Shown one piece after another: positions 7,367 through 15,684 of a stretch of 64,000 nt of DNA. The stretch is from Kineococcus rubinsiae. GTDB taxonomy: Bacteria > Actinomycetota > Actinomycetes > Actinomycetales > Kineococcaceae. The position numbers and the translations under genes are program-made. The first letter of the stretch is position 1. The number at the start of each line of letters is the position of its first letter. The notes beneath the pieces were generated by a model. That model saw only the letters and a list, made by a program, of their open reading frames with translations, had not been told where the DNA came from and did no database searches. The stretch covers positions 87,233 to 151,232 of the forward strand of contig NZ_VWPY01000006.1 of the NCBI RefSeq assembly GCF_011839805.1, read 5' to 3'.

Positions 7367-9385
7367 TCAGCGGTAGGTGACGGTGGTGCGGCCCGTGGCC
7401 CAGGAGAAGGTCAGAGCGCCGCCCGTGAACTCCTGGCGCAGGCCGCCGCGCACGGGCTGCTCCTCGCCGCGCGGGTAGCCGAGGCGGCCGCGCTCCCAGC
7501 CCAGCGAGCCCCACGTGTCGCGCAGCGCGCCGCGCACCACCTGCGGGCCCGTCGCGGGGCTCCAGTAGACCGAGCCGCCCTGGAACGCGGTGAACGCCCC
7601 GCCCTGGATCGGCGTCTCGCTCGTGGTCGGGTAGCCGAGGTAGCCGTTCTCCCACCCGGTGCGGGAGTAGCGGTCGAGGATCGCGCCGCGCAGCGCGCGG
7701 GCCCCCGTGACGGGGGTGCGGTAGATCAGGCCGCCCGTGAACCGCTGCACCGTCCCGCCGCCGCGCAGGCCGATCTCCTCCGAGGACGGGTACCCGAGCC
7801 AGCCGCGCTCCCAGCCCATCGACGCCCACGTGTCGCGGTCGGCGCCCGTGACCACCTGCGCGCCCGTGGCCGGGCTGAAGTAGATCGACCCGCCCTGGAA
7901 GTGCGTGACGCTGCCGCCCTGCAGGGCCGTGTCGGAGGTCGTGGGGTAGCCGAGGAACCCGTTCTCCCAGCCCGCGCGGCCGTAGCGGTCGGCGATCGCG
8001 CCGCGCACGGCGGCGGCGCCCGTGGCGGGGGAGGAGTAGGCGAGGCCGCCCGTGAAGCGCTGCACCACACCGCCGTCGCGGATCGGCAGCGCCGGCGACA
8101 GCGGCGTCCCCAGCCACGACGACGCGCCGCCGAGCGAGGAGTACAGGGTGCTGAGGGGGGCCGCGACGGGGTCCGGGTGGGCGACGGCCGAGACGGCGGC
8201 GCCGACGTCGAGCAGGCCCGTGCCGTAGCCCGCGGGCCAGCCCCGCTGCGGCTGCGCGGTCCCGCGCAGCACCTGCTCGACGGCCGCCACCGACGTCGCC
8301 GGCGCGACCGAGCGGACGAGAGCCGCTGCGGCGGAGACCATCGGGGCCGAGAACGACGTCCCGGCGGCGAGGGCGTACTGGTGGCCCTGCGAGGCCGGCA
8401 ACCCGACGACGACGGCGGAACCGGGGGCGCTGAGGTCGACGTGGTCGCCGTGCTCCGCCCAGGACTGCGCGCCGCCCGCGTCGCCCGAGGACACCGCCAC
8501 GACGCCCGGGTAGGCCGCGGGGTACTCCAGCGGGTTCCCGCACTCGTCGCTCTGCCCCGGCGCGCACGGGGCGCCGTAGTTGCCCGCCGAGGCGACGACG
8601 ACGGAACCCTTCCCGATCGCGTAGTCCACGGCGCGCTGCACGACGAGGGAGGCGTCCGGCCCGCCGAGCGACAGGTTGATGACCGCGGCGCCCCGGTCGG
8701 CGGCGTAGGTGATGCCGTTGGCGATGGAGGAGCTCGTGCAGCCCGCCGGGGCGCACACCCGGACGGCGAGGACCGAGGTGCCGGGCGCCACGCCGGCCGC
8801 GCCCACGCCGTTGTCGCGGGCTCCCGCGACGACCGTGGAGACCATCGTGCCGTGCTCGCCGATGTCGGTGCCGTCGGCGAAGTTCCGCCCGACGGTGACG
8901 CGGCCCACGAGGTCCGGCTGGTCCGGGTCGACGCCCGAGTCGAGGACCGCGACGACCGTGCCCACGCCCGTGGTCGTGGGCCACGCGGCGCTCGCCCGGA
9001 TCGCCGCGAGGTGCGTCGCGCGGCCCAGCAGCGGGTCCGCCGCGGCCGGGCGCGCCACGGCGCTGAGGTGGTAGGTCGTCTCGACGGCCGCGACCGCGAC
9101 GGAGGGGTCGTCGCCGAGGCGGTCGACGAGGCGCTGGGCGCTCGCGTCGTCGGCGACCGTCACGGACCTCACGTGCGGGCGCCCGTGGTCGTAGCGCAGG
9201 ACGTCGACGACCACGCCGTCGTCCGCAGGCTGAGGCGTGGAGGACCGGGGTGCCGAGGACTGCGGAGCCGCGAGCGGGAGGGGCTGGGGGGCGACGGCGG
9301 CGGCCGGGCCGGCGAGGAGCGCCACGAGCGGGGCGGCGCCGGCGAGCGCGAGGAGGCGACCGGCGGTGCGGTGGGGCGTGGTCAC
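7367..9385 (-). CDS. Secreted S8 (subtilisin-like) serine protease with LGFP repeats
   Basis: This 672-residue protein begins with a signal peptide (about 1-31) and a short propeptide-like region (about 57-108). The subtilase domain (about 115-400) has a complete triad: Asp149 in AVLDSGVD, His178 in EHGTMVS and Ser344 in GTSFSAP, with oxyanion Asn269 in ASAGN. The C-terminus (about 415-672) is an array of LGFP-type repeats seen as W-x-x-G-x-LGYP units (LGTPLS, LGYPTT, LGYPSS, LGYPTT, LGYPRG). LGFP repeats are thought to tether proteins to the actinobacterial cell wall, so this is probably a wall-associated extracellular protease. A hairpin repeat follows the stop. Confidence 0.92.
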   Translation of the reverse strand: MTTPHRTAGRLLALAGAAPLVALLAGPAAAVAPQPLPLAAPQSSAPRSSTPQPADDGVVVDVLRYDHGRPHVRSVTVADDASAQRLVDRLGDDPSVAVAAVETTYHLSAVARPAAADPLLGRATHLAAIRASAAWPTTTGVGTVVAVLDSGVDPDQPDLVGRVTVGRNFADGTDIGEHGTMVSTVVAGARDNGVGAAGVAPGTSVLAVRVCAPAGCTSSSIANGITYAADRGAAVINLSLGGPDASLVVQRAVDYAIGKGSVVVASAGNYGAPCAPGQSDECGNPLEYPAAYPGVVAVSSGDAGGAQSWAEHGDHVDLSAPGSAVVVGLPASQGHQYALAAGTSFSAPMVSAAAALVRSVAPATSVAAVEQVLRGTAQPQRGWPAGYGTGLLDVGAAVSAVAHPDPVAAPLSTLYSSLGGASSWLGTPLSPALPIRDGGVVQRFTGGLAYSSPATGAAAVRGAIADRYGRAGWENGFLGYPTTSDTALQGGSVTHFQGGSIYFSPATGAQVVTGADRDTWASMGWERGWLGYPSSEEIGLRGGGTVQRFTGGLIYRTPVTGARALRGAILDRYSRTGWENGYLGYPTTSETPIQGGAFTAFQGGSVYWSPATGPQVVRGALRDTWGSLGWERGRLGYPRGEEQPVRGGLRQEFTGGALTFSWATGRTTVTYR

Positions 9386-9504
9386 GGTGGTGCTCCCTGC
9401 TGCTGCGGCGGTCAGGGGGTGGTCGGCACCCCCGCGGGCCCCCTTGAGGCCGCGGCGGGCGCGACGGCGGGGGGACTCCCCAGCAGTCTGGCGGCCCGGG
9501 GTGG

Positions 9505-9533
9505 TTGTGCGCGGGAGGACGAGGGTCTACATT
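9505..9533 (+). promoter_or_regulatory. Sigma-70-type promoter for the LacI gene
   Basis: TTGTGC at 9505-9510, a 17-bp spacer and TACATT at 9528-9533 match the housekeeping consensus well for such a GC-rich genome. The predicted transcription start falls on the operator-like palindrome at 9538-9551, about 70 bp before the LacI-family gene. Confidence 0.5.
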
Positions 9534-9537
9534 GCCG

Positions 9538-9551
9538 TCGATACGCATCGA
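9538..9551. promoter_or_regulatory. LacI-family operator-like palindrome
   Basis: TCGATAC/GCATCGA is a 14-bp dyad with one mismatched pair and a central CG, the usual form of LacI/GalR operators. It covers the predicted start of transcription of the LacI-family gene at 9603, which fits autorepression. No second copy was seen before the adjacent Gfo/Idh gene. Confidence 0.45.
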
Positions 9552-9602
9552 TGAGCGCTGCGTGCTGCTGCCCGCCACGGCGGACGGGCCCGGGGAGGCG
9601 AC

Positions 9603-10631
9603 GTGGCCAGAGTGCCCACGAGCAAGGACGTCGCGCGCATCGCCGGAGTCTCCCAGAGCACCGTCTCCTACGTCATGAGCGGCAAGCGCCCCATCTCCGC
9701 GAGGACGCGCCGCCTCGTCGAGGACGCCATGCAGCAGCTGACCTACCAGCCGCACGCCGGGGCCCGCGCGCTCGCGAGCCAGCGCACCAACGTCATCGGG
9801 CTCGTCGTGCCGTTCCGCAGCGAGGTCAACGCGCACGGGCTCATGGCCTTCGTCGAGGAGATCGCGCTCTCCGCCCGGGCGCACGACCACGACATCCTCA
9901 TGGTCACGGCCGACGAGGGGACCGCCGGGCTCCAGCGCCTCGCGGGCCGGTCGCTGTGCGACGCGCTGGTCATGATGGAGATCTCCACGCACGACGTGCG
10001 CGTCCCCGTCGTGCGCGCGCTCGGCGTCCCGGCCCTTCTCATCGGGCTGCCGGGGGACACGACGGGGCTGCACTGCGTCGACTTCGACTTCGAGACCGGC
10101 GCGACCCTCCTCGTCGACGAGGTCGCCGACCTCGGCCACGAGCGCGCCTGCGTCCTGGCCTGGCCGGCCGGGTTCGCGGGCGGCGACATGAACTACGTCC
10201 CGCGCTTCCGCGGCGCCGCCGAGGCCACGGCCCGGCGCCGCGGCGTCGAGCTGAGCTGGCGGGAGGTCCCCCGCGGGCGGGAGAACGTCGACCACGTGCT
10301 CGAGGAGGTGCTCGGCGGCGGCGGGACCCCGCCCGGCCTCGTCTGCACGTCCCAGCTGTCCGGGATCGTCTCGGGTCTGCAGCGGCGCGGCCTGCGCACC
10401 GGCGCCGACGTCGACCTGCTCGCCCTGACCACCGACGCCGAGGCCGAGGCCGAGGAGGTCCCCGTCAGCGGGGTCTCCACCCAGCCGCGCGACGTCTCCC
10501 GCCGCGCCATGCGCACCCTGTTCCAGCTGCTGGACGGCGTACCCCCGCAGGGCGCCGTCGAGCTCGTCCCCGCCGAGCTCACCCGGCGCTCCTCCAGCCG
10601 GCGGCCCCCGCAGGACGCCGCCGCCGGCTGA
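9603..10631 (+). CDS. LacI-family transcriptional regulator
   Basis: This 342-residue repressor has the family's N-terminal helix-turn-helix ([26 protein letters not shown], about 7-32), the hinge ([21 protein letters not shown]) and a periplasmic-binding-protein-like effector domain to the C-terminus. GTG at 9603 is in the expected place. It probably represses itself through the palindrome at 9538-9551. Two sugar-metabolism genes follow 77 bp downstream in the same direction and are likely targets. The effector is likely a sugar or polyol; nothing in the sequence names it. Confidence 0.9.
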   Translation: MARVPTSKDVARIAGVSQSTVSYVMSGKRPISARTRRLVEDAMQQLTYQPHAGARALASQRTNVIGLVVPFRSEVNAHGLMAFVEEIALSARAHDHDILMVTADEGTAGLQRLAGRSLCDALVMMEISTHDVRVPVVRALGVPALLIGLPGDTTGLHCVDFDFETGATLLVDEVADLGHERACVLAWPAGFAGGDMNYVPRFRGAAEATARRRGVELSWREVPRGRENVDHVLEEVLGGGGTPPGLVCTSQLSGIVSGLQRRGLRTGADVDLLALTTDAEAEAEEVPVSGVSTQPRDVSRRAMRTLFQLLDGVPPQGAVELVPAELTRRSSSRRPPQDAAAG

Positions 10632-10674
10632 CCCGAACCCCACCCGCCGACCGGCCCCGACCGGCCGCGGGTGC

Positions 10675-10680
10675 TTAGAT
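10675..10680 (+). promoter_or_regulatory. Possible extended -10 promoter for the Gfo/Idh operon
   Basis: TTAGAT preceded by TGC forms an extended -10 element 28 bp before the GTG at 10709. There is no convincing -35 box, as expected for extended -10 promoters. A GAGGAGG ribosome-binding site follows. Confidence 0.35.
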
Positions 10681-10708
10681 TCCCGCAGTCGACGAGGAGG
10701 TCTCCCGC

Positions 10709-11902
10709 GTGTCCGCACCATCCGCACCACTGCCCGAGCTGGGCGTCGCCGTCATCGGCCACTCCTTCATGGGGGCGGTCCACTCCCACGCCTGGCGAAC
10801 GGTCGACCACGTCGGCTCGCCGCGCTTCCGGACCCGCCGCGTCGCCCTCGCCGGGCGCGACGCCGGGCGGGCCGCCGCGGCGGCCACGCAGTTCGGCTGG
10901 GCCGAGGGCGTCGACGACTGGCGTCCGCTGCTGCAGCGCGACGACATCCAGGTCGTCGACATCCTGACCCCGGGCGACAGCCACGCCGAGATCGCGATCG
11001 CGGCGCTCGAGGCCGGCAAGCACGTCATCTGCGAGAAGCCGCTGGCCAAGACCGTCGAGGAGGCCGAGCGCATGACCGCGGCCGCCGAGGCGGCGTCGGC
11101 GCGCGGCGTCCGCAGCATGGTGGCGTTCAACTACCGCAAGGTCCCCGCCATCGGGCTGGCGCGCCAGCTCGTCGCGGACGGCCGCCTCGGCGAGGTCCGC
11201 CAGGTCCGCGCCGTGTACCTGCAGGACTGGATCGTCGACCCCGACTTCCCGCTCACGTGGCGCCTGCAGAAGGACCGCTCGGGCGCGGGTGCGCTGGGGG
11301 ACATCGGGTCCCACATCATCGACGCGGCGCAGTTCATCACCGGCCAGCGCCTGCTCGGGGTCAGCGGCACCGTCGAGACGTTCGTGAAGAAGCGCCCGCT
11401 CGAGGCCGCCCGCACGGGGGCGAACACGGGCCTGTCCGCGGAGGCGTCCACCGAGTACGGCGACGTGACCGTCGACGACGCGGCCGTGTTCTTCGGCCGC
11501 GGCGACGGCGGCGCGCTCATGACGTTCGAGGCCAGCCGCATGGCGCTGGGCCGCAAGAACGGCATGCGCATCGAGGTCAACGGCTCGAAGGGCAGCATCG
11601 CCTTCGACTTCGAGTCGATGAACGAGCTGCACTTCTTCGACGGCACCCTGCCGGACGCGGAGAACGGCTTCCGCCGCATCCTCGCGACCGACCCGTCCCA
11701 CCCCGGGGTGGGCAACTGGTGGCCCCCGGGGCACGGCCTCGGCTACGACCACCCGTTCGTGCACGAGCTGCAGGAGTTCCTCGAGGCGATCGCCGACGAG
11801 CGCGACCCGAGCCCCGGCTTCGCCGACGGCCTGCAGGTGCAGAAGGTGCTGGAAGCCGTGCAGCGCAGCGCCGAGGACCACTCCACCTACACCGAGATCT
11901 GA
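10709..11902 (+). CDS. Gfo/Idh/MocA-family NAD(P)-dependent oxidoreductase
   Basis: This 397-residue sugar/inositol-type dehydrogenase has an N-terminal Rossmann domain. The dinucleotide loop reads [11 protein letters not shown], and the family motif EKPLAKT (Glu109-Lys110-Pro111) carries the catalytic Lys. The C-terminal alpha/beta domain includes [16 protein letters not shown] with the Asp and His expected in the active site. A GAGGAGG site precedes the GTG start. Eleven bp separate it from the downstream isomerase gene, so the pair forms an operon under the LacI-type regulator, probably for oxidising a sugar or cyclitol. Confidence 0.9.
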   Translation: MSAPSAPLPELGVAVIGHSFMGAVHSHAWRTVDHVGSPRFRTRRVALAGRDAGRAAAAATQFGWAEGVDDWRPLLQRDDIQVVDILTPGDSHAEIAIAALEAGKHVICEKPLAKTVEEAERMTAAAEAASARGVRSMVAFNYRKVPAIGLARQLVADGRLGEVRQVRAVYLQDWIVDPDFPLTWRLQKDRSGAGALGDIGSHIIDAAQFITGQRLLGVSGTVETFVKKRPLEAARTGANTGLSAEASTEYGDVTVDDAAVFFGRGDGGALMTFEASRMALGRKNGMRIEVNGSKGSIAFDFESMNELHFFDGTLPDAENGFRRILATDPSHPGVGNWWPPGHGLGYDHPFVHELQEFLEAIADERDPSPGFADGLQVQKVLEAVQRSAEDHSTYTEI

Positions 11903-11913
11903 GGAGCGCGACG

Positions 11914-12921
11914 ATGCCCCGCCCCGTCACCCTGTTCACCGGCCAGTGGGCCGACCTGCCCTTCGAGGAGGTCTGCCGCCTCGCCTCCGAGTGGGGCTAC
12001 GACGGCCTCGAGATCGCCACCTGGGGCGACCACCTCGACTCCACGCGCGGCGCCACCGACGACGCGTACATCGCGGAGAAGAAGGCCACGCTGGAGAAGT
12101 ACGGCCTGCAGGTCTGGACGATCTCCGTCCACCTCACCGGCCAGGCCGTGTGCGACCTCATCGACGCCCGCCACCAGGACATCGTCTCGACGGCGGTCTG
12201 GGGCGACGGCGACCCGGAGGGCGTGCGCCAGCGCGCTGCCGAGTACGTCAAGGACACCGCCCGCACCGCCGCGCGCCTCGGCGTGAAGACCGTCACGGGC
12301 TTCACGGGCTCCTCGATCTGGCACACCGTCGCGATGTTCCCCCCCACGCCGGACTCGATGGTCGAGGCGGGCTATAAGGACTTCGCGGACCGCTGGAACC
12401 CGATCCTCGACGTGTTCGACGAGGTCGGGGTGAAGTTCGCCCACGAGGTGCACCCCTCCGAGATCGCCTACGACTACTGGACGACGCAGCGGGCCATGGA
12501 GGCCATCGGGCACCGCCCCGCGTTCGGGCTGAACTTCGACCCGAGCCACTTCGTCTGGCAGGACCTCGACTTCGTCGGGTTCCTGCGCGACTTCTCCGAC
12601 CGGATCTACCACGTGCACTGCAAGGACTCGAAGAAGCAGCTCGACGGCCGCGCCGGTCGCCTGGGCTCGCACCTGCCGTGGGCGGACTCCCGCCGCGGCT
12701 GGGACTTCGTCTCCGTCGGGCACGGCGACGTCCCGTGGGAGGCGATCTTCCGCCAGCTCAACGTCATCGGCTACGAGGGCCCGACCAGCGTGGAGTGGGA
12801 GGACGCGGGGGTGGACCGCCTGCGCGGGGCGCCCGACGCGCTCGCCTTCGTCCGCCGCCTCGGCGAGCTCATCCAGCCGCCGGCCGCGGCCTTCGACGCC
12901 GCCTTCAGCTCCAAGAGCTGA
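11914..12921 (+). CDS. Sugar phosphate isomerase/epimerase (xylose-isomerase-like TIM barrel)
   Basis: This 335-residue protein belongs to the AP-endonuclease-2/IolE-type TIM-barrel family. Likely metal ligands sit in [22 protein letters not shown] and the late [10 protein letters not shown]. The ATG at 11914 follows a GAGGAG site. It lies directly downstream of a Gfo/Idh dehydrogenase, a pairing seen in inositol and rare-sugar catabolism where oxidation is followed by isomerisation or epimerisation. The exact substrate is unknown. Confidence 0.88.
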   Translation: MPRPVTLFTGQWADLPFEEVCRLASEWGYDGLEIATWGDHLDSTRGATDDAYIAEKKATLEKYGLQVWTISVHLTGQAVCDLIDARHQDIVSTAVWGDGDPEGVRQRAAEYVKDTARTAARLGVKTVTGFTGSSIWHTVAMFPPTPDSMVEAGYKDFADRWNPILDVFDEVGVKFAHEVHPSEIAYDYWTTQRAMEAIGHRPAFGLNFDPSHFVWQDLDFVGFLRDFSDRIYHVHCKDSKKQLDGRAGRLGSHLPWADSRRGWDFVSVGHGDVPWEAIFRQLNVIGYEGPTSVEWEDAGVDRLRGAPDALAFVRRLGELIQPPAAAFDAAFSSKS

Positions 12922-12927
12922 CCGCAG

Positions 12928-12956
12928 CTCAAGGCCGGCCCCCGCTCAGCCGATCC
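12928..12956 (+). promoter_or_regulatory. FliA/WhiG (sigma-28)-like promoter
   Basis: CTCAAGG at 12928-12934, a 14-bp spacer and GCCGATCC at 12949-12956 repeat exactly the box pair seen at 61-89. The -10 box ends 57 bp before the GTG of the diguanylate cyclase gene at 13014. The left arm of a long inverted repeat (12939-12952) overlaps the -10 box. Confidence 0.55.
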
Positions 12957-13005
12957 ACTCCGGGACGTCCGCCCTCCGGGCGGGCACCGGACGGCTGAGC
13001 GGGGG
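12939..13005. repeat. 14-bp inverted repeat over the cyclase promoter
   Basis: CCCCCGCTCAGCCG at 12939-12952 is perfectly complementary to CGGCTGAGCGGGGG at 12992-13005. The left arm covers part of the sigma-28-like -10 box and the right arm ends 8 bp before the GTG at 13014. It may be a looping operator, or the terminator of the isomerase operon that overlaps the next promoter. Confidence 0.55.
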
Positions 13006-13013
13006 ACACGGGC

Positions 13014-14993
13014 GTGACGGCGGCACCGAGCAGGCCCCTGGTGGTGGTCCCGGGGGAACCGGCGTGGCTCGCGGGGTCGCCGTGGCTGCGCAGCGCCGTC
13101 TACGCGCTCCTGTTCTCCGCCGCGACCCTCCTCGGCCGCTCGGCGCAGGTGGGCGGGGCCCACCTGGCCGTCTTCTGGCCCGCCTCCGCGCTGGGCGTCC
13201 TGTGGATCGCGGGTTCGCCGCGCCGCCGGGTGCTGGGCGCGGACCTCGTCCTCGTCGTCGGCCTCACCCTCGCGCTGCGCGTCCTCACCGGGATGCCGCC
13301 CGTCGCCGCGGCCCCGCTGGCCGTCGCGGCCGCCGTGCAGGCCCTCGCCTGCTGCTGGGCCTACCGGCGCGGGCGGCCGGAGGGCTTCCGGCTGCGGACC
13401 CCCGCCGACCTGCGGCTCCTCGCGATCACCTCGGTCACCGGAGCCCTCGTGTCCCTGCCCGTGGCCGGCGCGGGCTTCGCCCACGTCGGCGACGTCCCCC
13501 TGCCCTTCGCGCTGGCGCAGTGGAGCCTGCGGACCTCGGTGAGCACCTTCGTCGTCCTGGCGGTCGTGGTGCGCGCGCTGGTGCGCCGCTCCGACGACGT
13601 CGCGCCCGGCGGGATCGGGTCCGGGGAGCGGCTGCTGATGACCGCGACCCTCATCTCGGCCTACGCCGTCACCTTCTTCGTCGTCCGGGACGTCTCGCTG
13701 GCCTTCGCGCTCATGCCGCTCGGCGTCTGGGTCGCCCTGCGCCGCTCGACGGCCGCCGCCACCGTGCACGTGGCGCTCGCCGCGACCGTCGTGGTGATCA
13801 GCGTGTGGGCCGGGCACGGCCCCTGGTCGCGGCTGACCCCCGACCTGCAGGCCATGAGCGCCGAGGCGTTCATCGGCGCCCTCGGCGTGGTCACCCTCGT
13901 GCTGGCGCTGCACCGCGACGAGGGCCGCGAGCACGCCGACCGCGCCGCCCGCGCGGCGGCCGAGGTCGCGCGCGCCCACGACCTGCTCGCGACGGACCTC
14001 GCGGCGCGGCTGGCCGCGGAGGCGGACCTGGCCGACTCCGAGCGCCTCTTCCGGGTCGCCTTCGACCTGGCCCCGGTGGGCATGGCCATGGTCGGCCTGG
14101 AGGGCGCCGACGCCCGCCGGCTCCTGCGGGTCAACGAGGCGATGGCGCGCTTCACGGGGCGCGCGGAGGCCGAGCTGCTGGCCCGCACGCTGCACAGCCT
14201 CGCGCCCGCGGGCGACGAGCAGGACGCGCGGGCCGCCTTCGACGACCTCGTGGGGGACCGCGCGCAGCCGCGGCGCAGCGTGAGCACGTTCGAGCACGCC
14301 GACGGGCGCGTGCTGCAGGCCGAGGTGTCCGCGACCGTGCTGCACCCCCAGGGCCGCGAGCCCTACCTCTTCTGCCTCGTCGAGGACGTCACCGCCCGCC
14401 GGGCCGCCGAGCTGGACCTGCAGCACCGGGCCCTGCACGACGCGCTGACCGGGCTGGCGAACCGGCGCCTGTTCGTCGAGCGCCTCGAGGAGGCGGTCGC
14501 CGACTGCGCCGCCGGCGAGGCCGTCGGCGTCGTCTACCTCGACCTGGACGGGTTCAAGGCCGTCAACGACAGCCTGGGGCACGCCGCGGGCGACGAGCTG
14601 CTGCGCCGCGTCGCGGACCTGCTCGTCCACGCCGTACGCCCGGGGGACACCGTGGCCCGCCTCGGCGGCGACGAGTTCGCCGTCGTCTGCGGCCAGGCGG
14701 CCACCGCGGCGGACGTCGCCGGCATCGCCGCCCGGCTCCTGCAGGCCGTCGCGGTGCCGGTCGCCCTCGAGGGCGGCGAGGCGCGCGTGGGCGCGAGCAT
14801 CGGCGTGGCCCTCAGCGGGACGGCTCCGGGCGGGACGGGCACGGGCGGGACGGCTGCGGGCGGGACGGGCACGGTGGCCGAGCGGCTGCTCCGGGCGGCG
14901 GACGCGGCGATGTACGAGGCCAAGCGGGGCGGCAAGGGCCGCGTGGTGGTCCGCGACGGCGTCGACGACCTCGTGACGACCCCCGGCGGCTGA
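13014..14993 (+). CDS. Membrane diguanylate cyclase: MASE1-PAS-GGDEF
   Basis: This 659-residue protein should make c-di-GMP from two GTP. Residues 25-300 form a MASE1-like block of about eight membrane segments, with a coiled linker to about 340. A PAS domain (about 342-455) is followed by the GGDEF domain (about 475-645). The catalytic motif GGDEF is at 551-555. An intact product-inhibition site RPGD (542-545) lies five residues before it. A loop near 602-620 contains four near-identical GT(A/G)xG pentapeptides encoded by 15-bp tandem repeats. GTG at 13014 fits the promoter at 12928-12956. Confidence 0.92.
   Translation: MTAAPSRPLVVVPGEPAWLAGSPWLRSAVYALLFSAATLLGRSAQVGGAHLAVFWPASALGVLWIAGSPRRRVLGADLVLVVGLTLALRVLTGMPPVAAAPLAVAAAVQALACCWAYRRGRPEGFRLRTPADLRLLAITSVTGALVSLPVAGAGFAHVGDVPLPFALAQWSLRTSVSTFVVLAVVVRALVRRSDDVAPGGIGSGERLLMTATLISAYAVTFFVVRDVSLAFALMPLGVWVALRRSTAAATVHVALAATVVVISVWAGHGPWSRLTPDLQAMSAEAFIGALGVVTLVLALHRDEGREHADRAARAAAEVARAHDLLATDLAARLAAEADLADSERLFRVAFDLAPVGMAMVGLEGADARRLLRVNEAMARFTGRAEAELLARTLHSLAPAGDEQDARAAFDDLVGDRAQPRRSVSTFEHADGRVLQAEVSATVLHPQGREPYLFCLVEDVTARRAAELDLQHRALHDALTGLANRRLFVERLEEAVADCAAGEAVGVVYLDLDGFKAVNDSLGHAAGDELLRRVADLLVHAVRPGDTVARLGGDEFAVVCGQAATAADVAGIAARLLQAVAVPVALEGGEARVGASIGVALSGTAPGGTGTGGTAAGGTGTVAERLLRAADAAMYEAKRGGKGRVVVRDGVDDLVTTPGG
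14817..14875 (+). repeat. 15-bp tandem repeat inside the GGDEF domain
   Basis: Four units of GGGACGG(C/G)xxCGGGC follow each other with alternating variants A-B-A-B. They encode Gly-Thr-rich pentapeptides in a loop of the cyclase domain, between the strand ending GASIGVAL and the helix AERLLRAADAAMYEAK. The array could vary in copy number by slippage. Confidence 0.8.
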
Positions 14994-15011
14994 CCTCCGT
15001 TCACTCGCGGT

Positions 15012-15027
15012 GTGTGACATGTCACAC
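15012..15027. promoter_or_regulatory. 16-bp perfect palindrome upstream of the CAP-domain gene
   Basis: GTGTGACA/TGTCACAC lies 41 bp before the ATG at 15069. The half-sites TGTGA/TCACA recall CRP-type operators, but the spacer is 4 bp rather than the 6 bp used by CRP/GlxR. It may bind another dimeric regulator. Confidence 0.5.
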
Positions 15028-15068
15028 GCAGTGTCCGGCCGGGGCTCTGTCCTGGTTGTGTACGCGCC

Positions 15069-15590
15069 ATGAGGACCCCTCTCCGCCCCACGAGTCCCCT
15101 GAGCGCCGCCGTCCTGGGGGCCGTCGTGGCCGCCGGACTGCTCACCGCCGCCGCCGCCCCCGCGAGCGCCGCGCCGCAGCCCCTGGTGCCCGCGCCGCTG
15201 CCCCAGAGCGACGTCCTCGCGATGGAGGTGCTGGCCCTCACCAACGACGCCCGCGCCGCGGCCGGCTGCGGTCCGCTGCTGGTCAACGACCCGCTCGTGG
15301 CCGCCGCGATCGAGCACTCCGGTGAGATGGCCGCGACGGCCCGGATGTCCCACGGGGGCGCCGGCGGCAGCACGCCCCGCACCCGGCTGGGCGCGCTGGG
15401 CGTCGCGCCGCGGCTGACGGCGGAGAACGTCGCCGCGGGGTCGTTCACGGCCCGCAGCCTCGTCGACGCCTGGCTGGCGAGCCCCGGCCACCGCCGCAAC
15501 CTCCTGGACTGCGACCTGGGCTTCGTCGGCATCGCCCGCTTCGACACCCCCGAGGGCGCCTACTGGACGCAGGTCATGGCCGGGAACTGA
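15069..15590 (+). CDS. Secreted CAP (SCP/PR1)-domain protein
   Basis: This 173-residue protein has a signal peptide (about 1-35, with cleavage near ASAAPQ). Its CAP domain covers about 50-173. The family features LTNDARAAAGCGPL, AAIEHSGEMAATARMSHGG, RLTAENVAAG and SPGHRRNLLDCDLGFVGI are all present, including the His and Glu residues of the CAP cavity. CAP proteins in bacteria are extracellular and of mostly unknown function. The ATG start directly precedes the basic signal-peptide n-region. It may be controlled through the palindrome at 15012-15027. Confidence 0.88.
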   Translation: MRTPLRPTSPLSAAVLGAVVAAGLLTAAAAPASAAPQPLVPAPLPQSDVLAMEVLALTNDARAAAGCGPLLVNDPLVAAAIEHSGEMAATARMSHGGAGGSTPRTRLGALGVAPRLTAENVAAGSFTARSLVDAWLASPGHRRNLLDCDLGFVGIARFDTPEGAYWTQVMAGN

Positions 15591-15684
15591 TCCCCGGCCC
15601 CGAGGGAACCGCGCGGGCGGCCGGGACGTCGGAGCCTGACGGAGGGCGTCGTCGCGCGGGCGCCCGCAGGACCGGGAGGTCGTC

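Noticed and set aside
7350..10730. Minus-strand frame running from the subtilase region through the LacI gene
   Set aside because: It shadows the subtilase in a different frame and the LacI gene antisense, with no recognisable motif.
14817..14875. Short regular repeats considered as a CRISPR-like array
   Set aside because: Units are 15 bp with no spacers and lie in frame inside a GGDEF gene. No CRISPR array or cas gene is visible in the window.
15012..15027. Canonical CRP operator
   Set aside because: The half-sites match but the spacer is 4 bp instead of 6 bp, so it is listed only as an unassigned palindrome.
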